A model generated the notes under the pieces. The model ran no database searches and had not been told where the DNA came from. It worked only from the letters and a program-made list of their open reading frames with translations. The position numbers and the translations under genes are program-made. Of a stretch of DNA of 64,000 bases, positions 46,562 to 56,389 are shown one piece after another. Source of the stretch: Apodemus sylvaticus (lineage: Eukaryota > Chordata > Mammalia > Rodentia > Muridae). Positions within the stretch are counted from its first letter, which is position 1; each line of letters begins with the position of its first letter. Where the stretch lies: contig NC_067495.1 of the NCBI RefSeq assembly GCF_947179515.1, positions 139,823,702 to 139,887,701 of the forward strand. Direction: 5' to 3'.

Positions 46562-46970
46562 TTCCTGAGATGGTTAATTTTATGTCCACTTCACAGAGGC
46601 TATAAACATCTGACAAGACCAAACACAATGGAGAAAATATCTCTATAAGATTAGGCTGTGGGAATTTTTTTTAAATTAGTGATTGGTAAAAGAAGACTCA
46701 GCCGACTGTAGGTGGAAATAAATTTAGGCTTGGGTCCTAGGTTCAATAGAAAAGCAGGTTGAGAAAGCTGTGGAGAGCAAGCCTGTAAGCAACAGTCCTC
46801 TATGGCCTCTGCATCAGATCCTGTCTCCAGGTTCCTGCCCTGTTTGAGTTGCTATACTGTTTTCTTGATGAACCATGATATAGAAGAGTAAGCAAAATAA
46901 ACCATTACTTTCCCAATTTACTTTTTATCATAGTACATCATCACAGCAATAGAAATCCTAACAAGTGTTC
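46562..46970 (-). repeat. Rodent medium-reiterated repeat, another copy
   Basis: gatggttaattttatgtcc to agcaatagaaatcctaacaag. The right terminus is the reverse complement of the cttagttagg.tttctattgct end seen at 17,500, 28,958 and 29,971. Includes agaaaagcaggttgagaaag, tggcctctgcatcag and aagcaaaataaaccattac. Non-coding. Confidence 0.7.
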
Positions 46971-48185
46971 TTTTACATACATTTATTTCATTTGAATAAA
47001 TAATTACCTTTAAGTCCAAAATAGAGAAAGTTACAAATTTCATAAGCAATAAGAAGTCACTTTTTTCTGCACTCAAACCCACAAAAATAAATTTTGGACT
47101 CTTCTGTTTTTAAAAGCATGAGACATTCAAATTCAAGGTCCAACTAAAATAATAATCAAATAAGAACAAGGAATACCATGAAATCAAACAACGACTTATG
47201 TAAATAATTATCTAAAATATAAACATGTTTTGATAGGGAACTTAAAGTTCTTTTATAATAAAGATAACATATTTCACCATATTATTCATCTCTTACATCT
47301 TCCATTCTCTTCCTTTTTGACAGAACATTGTTTTTATCTAGAAATTCTCAGAGAAAAAGCTATGATGCAGTGACTTCTTGTTAAAGGAAAGGAATATTAT
47401 AAACATTTACCTCAAAAAATTCATCTTTTTTCAGAGAGGAATAGATAAAATAGCATAATGAATTATATCATCATAGAACTATCTGCATATAGGAATGACT
47501 GATTACCTGAGAAATTGGGAAATGTTTATTTGAGGAAATAAAGCTTAAAGAACAAGGCCTTTACTCTCAAAAAATTCAGGGAATGAACATCACAGGAAAT
47601 AGAGAGCTAAATCATGGAGTCAAAAATACATTACAATCATGGAATCAACAAACTGCTTAAAATATCAGCGTGTTTTTGATGTAGTTACAGCATTTATGTG
47701 AAGAGTAAGGCTAAATAAAATAGTTCATATTAGGATATATTTGTGGCTAAGGAATATTAACTCTGTATTAAGGCAGAAATTTACAGAAGGCTTATTAACA
47801 AGGAAGTAATGTGAAATTTATGTTTTGGAAAATATCCTAGCAGAAGATATTTTACTAATCAGTTTGCCAAGGAAAAATAATCATCGTCATCATTTTTTCT
47901 GGAGTTGTAAATTTATTTTTCCTACTTACCGCAAATAAAGCAATTATCTTCATTAGTGTATGGGTACTTCATTGAATCAACTGAAGATCTTTATATCAAA
48001 TCATAAGGCATGTCAGAGACGAAATTAAGTTTCACACTATAGCAGCAATTTCTTCCAGAAATTTCCATTGCCTTTTATAATCTTCTAGTTTCCATTGGAC
48101 TTCAGATTTGTATGATTCAATAATAGCATGAACTAGTTAAAATATAAAATATTTATGACCTTTATTTGTTATCTCTCTTCTCTCT

Positions 48186-48239
<54 letters not shown>

Positions 48240-50100
48240 AATGAACAAGGTATAATATTGACATGTTCAAGTAATTGATACATTCTTCAATTTATAGTAC
48301 CTTAAATCTTTTAAGACATAACATCACAGCTATAATGCAAATAAAAATTGTTTTACTTGTAACCTATGTTTCTATCATTGTATTGCAAATGGAATTACCC
48401 TTCATCTTTATGAAGGCCAGCAAATCCATCAACCTTCAGTTGAGTAGGACAAACATTTTATTATTTTATCAGGACTAGTTGTATGTACCAACTTTTTAGA
48501 AAGAAACTGAAACTTAGATTACTAAGGCTTTCAAGTTAGAACTAGCTATTTGCCAATTAAACTAAGATAATATCTGATACAGTAACAAAACTTGAAAGCC
48601 TGAATAGTTTAATATGTAGTTGCAAGCATTAGTTCTTGTTCTTGCTATCGCTCTATTTAAGGGTGACTGAGAGTTCTTGCCATAGTCATTATTCTGACAC
48701 TATTCTGATGGAGTAGCTAGTACCTGAAAAAATATTATATGCATTGCCATAGCAAGATGTATTAAGAGTCACACACAATTAAGTTTGCCAGAAATAGTTG
48801 CAGTTTCACTCATCAACACCTAGACCAAGAAGTACAATTCCATCTGCACATAGAAGGCAGAATTAATGGATAATAATAAAAATACAACTACCAAATTTAA
48901 AAAAAATCCCTCCTTTTTTCCAGCTACATTTTACATAGGGAATAGGGGAACCAAGATAGCTTGAAAGTAGTGCATGGAAATGGTTATGTATCACAGAATG
49001 ATGGCTAAGTTGAAAACTGAATATGTAGTTTCTGCCATGAGTCAGTATTCTTTTACTCACATATTATATGAGTGAAATATATGGGTGAAATAGTGGATAG
49101 TGGTGGCTCTGCTGTTTCTCCAATTTTGGTTGTTGTTTGTTAATTTTCTAGGTCAGATGACATTGCTCTGGCCTTAAAGTTAAATGTTGCTTTATTGTTC
49201 TGGCTAAGTAAATTTTCATCTAATATGTAAGAGGGTGCAATTGGTTGATGGCTTTAAATGATGGTATAGATGTGAATGGTGTAGCAGGTTATTCTACAGA
49301 CCCCTTGATTATTCATTTACACAGTTTTATATTGTTGCTTGAGAAAATTTGATCTTGAATAAAATGGAATGTCTATCAATCTCTGCAAATTGCCTGTGGG
49401 GTGAAACTGAAATTCTCAATGACTCTAAATATAAATTTGTTCCTATAATCTATTTTTCAAGAAAGAAATCAGTGACAATATTGCCTCACTTTCAGAGCAA
49501 ATGAGGACAAAGTAACTTTCTCATAGTGTTTTCTTTATCCAGTATTAAAATGTAATTCAGTGAGTGTAGAACTTTGAGAGCAATTTCTTATCTAATACTA
49601 CAGTATATCCTATACTATTAAATAATCATATTTTTACTGTTTAGAAATGAAAGAGAAAGATTCAAGTAGATAAAAAGTAACAAAGTAGGACACCAACATT
49701 ATCTATGAACTGGCAGTAGAAACAAACAGAACTCAGAAAATTTGAGATTGATCATTACAAAGTATGCATCCTGAAATCATGGAAAAAATGTAAAGAATCA
49801 AGTGAGAGAGAAATTTGAGACATCATTAAACACAAGACCTAATATGTACTATGTATAGAAAGAAGAATGAATGAATTAGAAATAAATAAGAAAAGCATAT
49901 TTAATGAATCAAAAAAATACCTCCAGTGAAAGTAAATAGAATTTCACAGACAGATAATCTGAAGCAGAATGCTGAAAGAACAAAAAAAAAAATGAGATTT
50001 GGATCTAACAAGATATACAGAATCAAACATTAGAAGGGAATCCCAATTATATTACGAAAAACATTATTACAAATAGAAGAATTCCATTAAGCATAATTTT
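46971..50100. other. AT-rich DNA with a (CT)n microsatellite
   Basis: I recognise nothing except the (CT)n repeat at 48,190-48,236. ORFs are short and unsupported. Confidence 0.55.
48190..48236. repeat. (CT)n microsatellite
   Basis: About 23 uninterrupted CT units, preceded by an imperfect tctctcttctctctt lead. Confidence 0.97.
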
Positions 50101-50109
50101 TTGACATTT

Positions 50110-50570
50110 TATTTTGTTTGCTTTGCTTTGTTTGTTTGTTTGTATAGCACAGAACTGTTTAGTTGTATCCTTGCTCTCTTGATTAGCCAGCCAATGGGAC
50201 CTGATCCTCCACACAGTGTCAGGGGTAGGCTACTTCTCATGATATGAGCCTTAAGCTGCACCAATCATTGCTTGGTCATGCCCACAACTTCTGCACCACC
50301 TTTACTGGGACAAATCTTGGATACAGGACAAATTGTGGGTTTAAGGTTTTGTAGCTGGGTTGGTGTCTTAGTCCCTCCACTGGAAGTCTTGACAGCTTAT
50401 AGGAGATGACCAGTTCAGGGATTTATGTTCAATATCCTCCATTGCTAGCAGTGTCAGTGGGGGGGTCATCCTTGTAAATTCATTAGATTTTCCATTGAAT
50501 CGGGTTTCTAGTTTGTCCCAAATATGTATCCCAATCCCAGTTGTCTCTGGTCTTTCCCTCTATACTTATA
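50110..50570 (-). mobile_element. Lx-type L1 3'UTR fragment, minus strand
   Basis: Antisense 3'UTR landmarks: agccagccaatgggacctg, ggacaaattgtgggtttaag, ggctgggttggtgtct-like, cactggaagtcttgacag and ggagatgaccagttcagg. No coding part. It lies head-on to a plus-strand Lx 3'UTR, so an inversion is possible, but I could not find a duplication. Confidence 0.55.
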
Positions 50571-50589
50571 AATTGTTGCCTAGCCTAGT

Positions 50590-51180
50590 TATCATCAGTG
50601 AAGCTTCATCCAGAAATTTATGGAAACATGTGCAGTGACCCATAGCCAGACAGTAGGCAGAGCTTAGGGAATCCTGTGGAAAAGGGGCAGAGATGATTGT
50701 AGAACCCAGGGAGATCAACCACACTACATGAAAATACACAGAATCAACTAATCTGGACTCATAGGGGCACATAGAGCCTGAACCACCAACCAAGGAGCCT
50801 ACATGAGATTGACCTAAAGCCTCTGTATATGTGTTACAACAGTACAGCTTGGTGTTTTTGTGAAAAGTGGGAGCAGTACCTGTCTCTGACTCATTTTTCG
50901 AGTTTTGGGGGCTATTTTTCTCATAATGGATTGCTTTGTTCGTTTTTAATATGAGGGGAGATGCACAGTCATACTGAAAATTGATGTATCATGTATCATT
51001 TTGGTTAATATCTATGAGAGGTCTGCTTTGTTCTAAAGAGAAATGGAGAAGTGGATGGGAGAGACAGAGCAATAGTAAAGGGAAAAAAACTAGGAATAGA
51101 GGAGGAAGAAGAAACTATGGCCAGGGTGTAAATAAAATAATATAGAAAAATCTATTAGTGAGTCAAATGGTACTCAAAAT
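50590..51180 (+). mobile_element. Lx-type L1 3'UTR, plus strand
   Basis: Runs from tgacccatagccagacag through agaatcaactaatctgga, ctgaaccaccaaccaagga, cagcttggtgtttttgtg and a G-rich segment to ataaaataatatagaaaaat. Typical Lx 3'UTR order with loss of ORF2. Confidence 0.68.
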
Positions 51181-51614
51181 AATAAAAGAAAAGTAGTCAT
51201 TTATCAGCTGAAAAACGTAAAATGAGAAAAAATTATCCTTCTAAAATTAATGTATAATAAAAACATTCTCATGTTAATTAAAAAAGCAGTAAATGTGTTG
51301 CTTTCATGGAAAAACTAGGCTGAAATGAAGAGAAACCAGATATTTTTTATTTTATTAAATTAATAAAACGTGTTTTCAAATGTACAACTCATTTTAATTG
51401 ACATTTTAAAGTCAACAAAATAGTTTATGAGAGTTAAATGCATCTTAAATATACAATGACATCGTCTGAAGCTAAAAGAAACATGCAATCAGTTTTTAGT
51501 ATCTATTTGGAACATTAAACATGATAGAAGTAGAAAATAAATCTCTTATGAAGTTCTCTATGAAAGGAAATTTTGATAAGTTCCTGATTAGACAAAAAAC
51601 ATTTCATCTCCAAG

Positions 51615-53740
51615 GAAGAATGTGTAGCGTAACTGTGGCTTCATAGAATGAATGAATTAGGTAGTGTTGCTTCTGTTTCTACTTTATGAAATCATTTGAA
51701 GAGTATGGGTATTAGGTCTTCTTTGAATGTATGATTGTGTGATAGAGTTCTGCACAAAACCCATTTTTTCCTTTTTTTTTTTTTTTTTTTTTTTGGTTGG
51801 GAGACTTTTAATTACTGCTTCTATTTCTTTAGGGGTTATGAGACTGTTGTTTTTAATGGCTGAATAGTACTCCATTGTGTAAATATACCACATTTTTTTT
51901 ATCCATTCCTCTGTTGAGGGACACCTGGGTTGTTTCCAGCTTCTGGCTACTACAAATAGGGCTGCTATGAACATAGTGGAGCATGTGTCCTTATTACATG
52001 CTGGGGAATCCTCTGGGTATATGCCCAGGAGTGGTATAGCAGGATCTTCTGGAAGTGAGGTGCCCAATTTTCGGAGGAACCGCCAGACTGATTTCCAAAA
52101 TGGTTGCACCATCTTACAATCCCACCAGCAGTGGAGGAGTGTTCCTCTTTCTCCACATCCTCTCCAGCACCTGCTGTCTCCTGAGTTTTTGACCTTAGCC
52201 ATTCTGACTGGTGTGAGGTGCAATCTCAGGGTTGTTTTAATTTGCATTTCCCTAATGATTAATGATGTTGAACATTTCTTAAGGTGTTTCTCAGCCCTCC
52301 AAAGTTCTTCGTGTGAAAAATCTTTGTTTAGTTCGGTACTCCACTTTTTAATGGGGTTATTTTGTTCTCTAGGTTCTACCTTCTTGAGCTCTCTGTATAT
52401 ATTAGATATTAGCCCTCTGTCAGATTTAGGGTTGGTGAAAAGACTGTTTAGATCATTTACCTGATCCTGATTTAAATTTGTTACTTGGTACATGTCTAGA
52501 AAATTGTCCATTTCATCAGATTTTCCAGTCTTGTTGAGTATAGTTTTTTGAAGTACAATGTGATGATTCTTTAAATTTCCTCAGTTTCTGTTGATATAGC
52601 TATTGCTTTATTTCTGGTTCTGTTAACTTGGATACTGTCTCTGTGCCCTCTGGATAGTCTAGCTAAGGGTTTATCTATGTTGTTGATTTTCTCAAAGAAC
52701 AAGATACTGGTTTTGTTGATTATTTGTATAGTTCTTTTTGTTTCTATTTGGTTGATTTCAGCCCTGAGTTTTATTATTTCCTGCCTTCTACTCCTCTTGG
52801 ATGTATTTGCTTCTTTTTTTTTTTTTCTAGAGCTTTCAGGTGTGCTATCAAGATACTAGTGTATGCTCTCTCCAGTTTCTTTTTGTGGCACTCAGAACTA
52901 TGAGTTTTCTTCCTATTAGCACTATTTTCATTGTATTCCAAAAGTTTGGGTATGTTGTACCTTCATTTTTATTAAATTCTAAAAAGTCTTTTATTTCTTT
53001 GTTTATTGTTTGACCAAATTATCATTGAGTAGATTGTTTCTCAGCTTCTATGTGAATGTGGGCTTTCTTTTGTTTTGTTGCTATTCAAGGCCAGCCTTAA
53101 TCCATAGTGATCTGATTGGAAGCATGGAATTATTTCAATCTTCTTATACTTGTTGAGGTCTGTTTTGTGACCAATTATATGGTCAATTTTAGAGAAGGTA
53201 TCATAAGGTGCTGAGAAGAGGGTATATTCTTTTGTGTTAGCATGAAATAAGTACATTTGTTACATAACTTCTGTTAGTTTCAATATGTCTCTGTTTAGTT
53301 TGTATTTCCATGGCCTGTCAATAGACGAGAGAGGGGTGTTGACGTCTCCCACTATTATTGTGTGAGGTGCAATGTGTGCTTTGAACTTTAATAAAGGTTC
53401 TTTTATAAATGTGGGTGTCTTTGCATTTGGAACATAGATGTTCAGAATTGAGAGTTCTTCTTGGTAGATTTTGTCCTTTGATGTGTATCTTTTTGATAAC
53501 TTGGTTGAAAGTTCATTTTATTCAATATTAAAATGGCTATTCCAGCTTGCTGCTTTGAACCATTTGCTTGCAAAATTGTTTTCCATCTCTTTACACTGAG
53601 GTAGTGTCTGGTTTGACACTGAAGTGTGTTTATCATATGCAGCAAAATGCTCGGTCCTGTTTACTTATCCAGTCTGTTATTTTATGTCTTTTTATTAGGG
53701 AATTGAGTACATTGATGTTAAGAGATATTAAGGAATAGTG
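51615..53740 (-). pseudogene. Old L1 ORF2, N-terminal half, with an internal L1 insert
   Basis: Endonuclease text is recognisable at 53,640-53,040 (YLSVKRWKTILQANG, KIDHIIGHKTDLNKY, SDHYGLRLAL). The linker is at 52,990-52,450 and early RT text (KEIEAVIKSLPTKK) near 51,830-51,795. A T23 tract (51,772-51,794) is a large expansion of lysine codons after SLPTKK and is followed by frame-shifted sequence. Many other indels break the EN part. Confidence 0.85.
51841..52448 (-). mobile_element. 592-bp internal L1 ORF2 fragment inserted in frame in another L1 ORF2
   Basis: An 8-bp duplication agactgtt at 51,841-51,848 and 52,441-52,448 brackets an ORF2 C-terminal piece (NPKSDRGLISNIYRELKK ... EYYSAIKN) with no 3'UTR and no poly(A). 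Insert plus one duplication is 592 + 8 = 600 bp, so the host frame is preserved. One minus-strand ORF (51,684-52,511, 275 codons) reads host-insert-host without a stop. The insert ends inside an internal A-run of ORF2 (ccattaaaaac), which suggests priming there. It is less decayed than its host. Confidence 0.9.
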
Positions 53741-53929
53741 ATTGTTGCTTGCTGATATTTTTATGTTTGTGTAACTATCTTCTTTGAGTTTGTTGAAAGA
53801 AGATTACTTTCTTGCTTTTGCTAGGGTGCAGCTTCCTTCCTTGTATTGGAGTTTTCCCCCTATTATCCTTTGTAGGGCTGGATTTGTGGAAAGATATTGT
53901 GTAAATTTGGTTTTGTCAGGGAATATCTT

Positions 53930-54850
53930 GGTTTCTCCATCTATGGTAATTGAGAGTTTTGCTAGGTATAATATCCTGGACTGGCATTTTTGTTCTGTTA
54001 TGGTCTGTATAATGTCTGCACAGGATCTTCTAGTTGTCTTAGTCTCTGGTAAGAAGTCTGGTATAATTCTTTGTATGTTACTTGATCTTTTACCCTAAGT
54101 ACTTTTAATTTTCTTTCGTTGTGTTGTGCGTTTCATGTTTTGACTATAATATGATGGGAGGAATTTCTTTTCTGTTCCAGTATTTCTGGAGTTCTATAGA
54201 CTTCCTGTATGTTTTTTGGGTATCTCTTTCCTTAGCTTAGGGAAGTTTTCTTCTATAATTTTATTGAAGATATTTACTTGGAATCTTCACTCTCTTCTCT
54301 ACCTATTATACTTAAGTTTGGTCTTCTCATTGTGTCTTGGATTTCCTGGATGTTTTGGGTTAGGAGCTTTTTGTATTTCGCATTTTCTTTGACTGTTGTG
54401 TCATTGTTTTCTATGGTGTCTTCTGCACCTGAGATTCTCTCTTCTATTCTATTGATCACTCTTGCATCTATGACACCTGATCTCCTTCCTAAGTTTTCAA
54501 TCTCCATGGTTGTCTCCCTTTGTGATTTCTTTATTGTTTCTATTTCCATTTTTAGCTTCTGGATGGTTTTGTTCAATTCCTTCACCTAGTTGGTTGTGTT
54601 TTCCTGTGATTCCTTAAGAGATTTTTGTGTTTCCTCTTTAAGGGCTTCAACCTGTTTAAGTGTTTTCTGCTGTAGTTCTTTAAGGGAGTTACATGTGTCC
54701 TTCTTAAAGTCCTGTATCATTATCATGAGATGTGATTTTTATTCAGAGTCTTGCATTTCTGGTGCTTTGGGGTATCCAGGGCTTCCTGTGGTGAAAGAAC
54801 TGGTTTCTGATGATGCCAAGTAGCCTTGGTTTCTGAATCTTAAGTCCTTT
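53930..54850 (-). pseudogene. Old L1 ORF1 pseudogene
   Basis: The coiled coil and RNA-binding core remain legible at 54,585-54,274 (TIQKLKMEIETIKKSQRE, NLGRRSG, RISGAEDTIEN, NIQEIQDTMRRPNLSIIG). N-terminal low-complexity sequence continues to ~54,850. The C-terminal domain (54,200-53,930) is legible but shifted. At least three frames are used. Confidence 0.8.
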
Positions 54851-54854
54851 CCCT

Positions 54855-55438
54855 TGCCTCTGACAATCTGGTTATTTCTGGTCTTAGCTGGTCTTTCTGT
54901 CTCTGACTATAGCATATTGCTCCTATAAGCCTGTGTGTCAGTGTTCCTTGGAGACCAGTTCTCCCAGGGAGGAATTTGGGTATGAAGAACTATGGCATAG
55001 AGTCAGCTCTGAGGCACAGATGGAAGGCAGAAGGATCCTATCCCTGGCTGTTCCTTGGTTCCAGTGTCCTCATAGCTCTGGGAGGGTCCCTCTTGGGCCA
55101 GGAATTTGAGCAGAAGTGGTGGTCTCACCTGTGGTGCTGGGAGGCCAGCTATCTTTCAGCAAGATCTAGGTAAGGAGAGCTGTGGCACAAGGTCTGCTCT
55201 AAGCACAGATTGAAACAAGAAGTATTTTGTCCCAGGGCATTCCTCTGTTCCTGTCTCCTGAGGGGTCCAGGTGGGTCCCTTGGAGCAAAAGTGGTGGTCC
55301 TACATGTGCTCACATGTGTGTCAGACCAGCTCTTTCCTGGCCCAACCAGTGTATAAAGAGCTGTGGCACAGGATCAACTTTGGGTGCAGATAGAAACCAG
55401 AAGCAAGAAACCAGATTCGAAATGAAGCTGTTTTGTAG

Positions 55439-55440
<2 letters not shown>
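54855..55440 (-). promoter_or_regulatory. L1 5'UTR with two and a bit ~185-bp tandem units
   Basis: Three related starts, gaactatggcatagagtcag (54,989), gagctgtggcacaaggtct (~55,178) and agagctgtggcacaggatc (~55,357), are spaced by ~180-190 bp. Each is followed by a gcacagat.gaa...cag phrase. The first two continue with ttcct.tgttcc.gtctcct and agtggtgg. Units differ in sequence and length from those at 6171-6499 and 10,741-11,620, so three L1 5'UTR types occur in one window. Confidence 0.65.

Positions 55441-55442
<2 letters not shown>

Positions 55443-55486
<44 letters not shown>
55443..55486. repeat. (A)44 homopolymer
   Basis: A pure A-run followed by (ACT)4, at the 5' end of the old L1. 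It may be the tail of an unseen plus-strand retroposon or a slipped A-tract. Confidence 0.95.
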
Positions 55487-55487
<1 letters not shown>

Positions 55488-55510
55488 ACTACTACTGAAA
55501 TGCCATGATT

Positions 55511-55662
55511 TGGGGCTCACAAGATAGTGTAGCAGAGAAAAGTATTTACCACAAAAGTTCGGCCATCTGTTTAATCCCTGGAACCTACTTAAACGTAGAA
55601 ATAAAACCACTCTAAATTGTGGTCCTCTGACCTCAACATGCATGCTGTGTAGCCTGTGATGC
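55511..55662 (+). mobile_element. Old B3-type SINE
   Basis: Diverged tRNA-derived SINE: tggggctcacaagatagtg (A-box area), ctgtttaatccctggaacc (B-box area), gtggtcctctgacctcaaca and catgctgtgtagcctgtg. No clear duplication. Confidence 0.75.
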
Positions 55663-55852
55663 CTCGATTATATTACATTTTTTAATTTCTCCTTTTTATG
55701 TTAACATTTACATAAATAATCATATATTGCTATCCATATACATGCACATTTTGGGGATTACAATGTAATATAATTATGATATTACAAAGGAACTGAGTCA
55801 AAACAAAGAAAATGACTTCAGATGAGTTGAATTCACAGAAGAGAATAGCATC

Positions 55853-56046
55853 TATTAGCATTTAGTCTAAGCTCCACCCCAATGTTACCTCACAACAGCC
55901 AGGTATGCCTGTCTCACTATTAAAGGGCCTATTTGTCCCCTTCTCTCTTTCTTGCTCCCTTACTCCTGCTCTTGCCTTCCTGCTCCCACTCTTGCCCCAT
56001 TCCCCTCTCCAGTGTCTCTCCAACATGCTGATGGCAGGCCGCTGCT

Positions 56047-56103
<57 letters not shown>

Positions 56104-56306
56104 CTTTGCCTCTACTACCGTCTACTACCGTCTTGACTCTCCTCCCCATGCCCTGAATAAACTCTATTCTATCTATACTGACTTTGTGTAGCTGGTCCCT
56201 CAAGGAGAATGGGTTCCTTTGCATGGGCCCACTGAGGCACCACGTTCCCCCACACCTCCATAGAAGACATTCCCTGACACTAACTTTTTTTTTTACCAAC
56301 ACATCA
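55853..56306 (+). repeat. 5' LTR of the compact provirus
   Basis: Starts tattagcatttagtctaag (TG expected, G to A change) and ends ...caacacatca. The TATA region is degraded (ctattaaaggg, ~55,917). A (CT)n tract spans 56,050-56,097, and the AATAAA polyadenylation signal is at 56,156-56,161. Confidence 0.8.
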
Positions 56307-56344
56307 TATGGTGTTGTGACTCAGATTTAGAAACTCTGTAGGTT

Positions 56345-56389
<45 letters not shown>

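Larger units (their letters stand above)
51615..55440 (-). mobile_element. Old minus-strand L1 lacking the ORF2 C-terminal half, with its 5'UTR
   Basis: Contains ORF2 from mid-RT (51,615) to the N-terminus (~53,740), ORF1 (~53,930-54,850) and a 5'UTR (54,855-55,440). The catalytic FADD block, thumb, Cys-rich end, 3'UTR and A tail of the host element are missing at the left. It is interrupted by a 592-bp ORF2 fragment (51,849-52,440). Substitution load is higher than in the 366-6499 element. Confidence 0.88.

Noticed and set aside
55902..56302. Ser/Leu- and Arg/Glu-repeat ORFs around 56.05 kb
   Set aside because: Translations of the (CT)n microsatellite in both strands.
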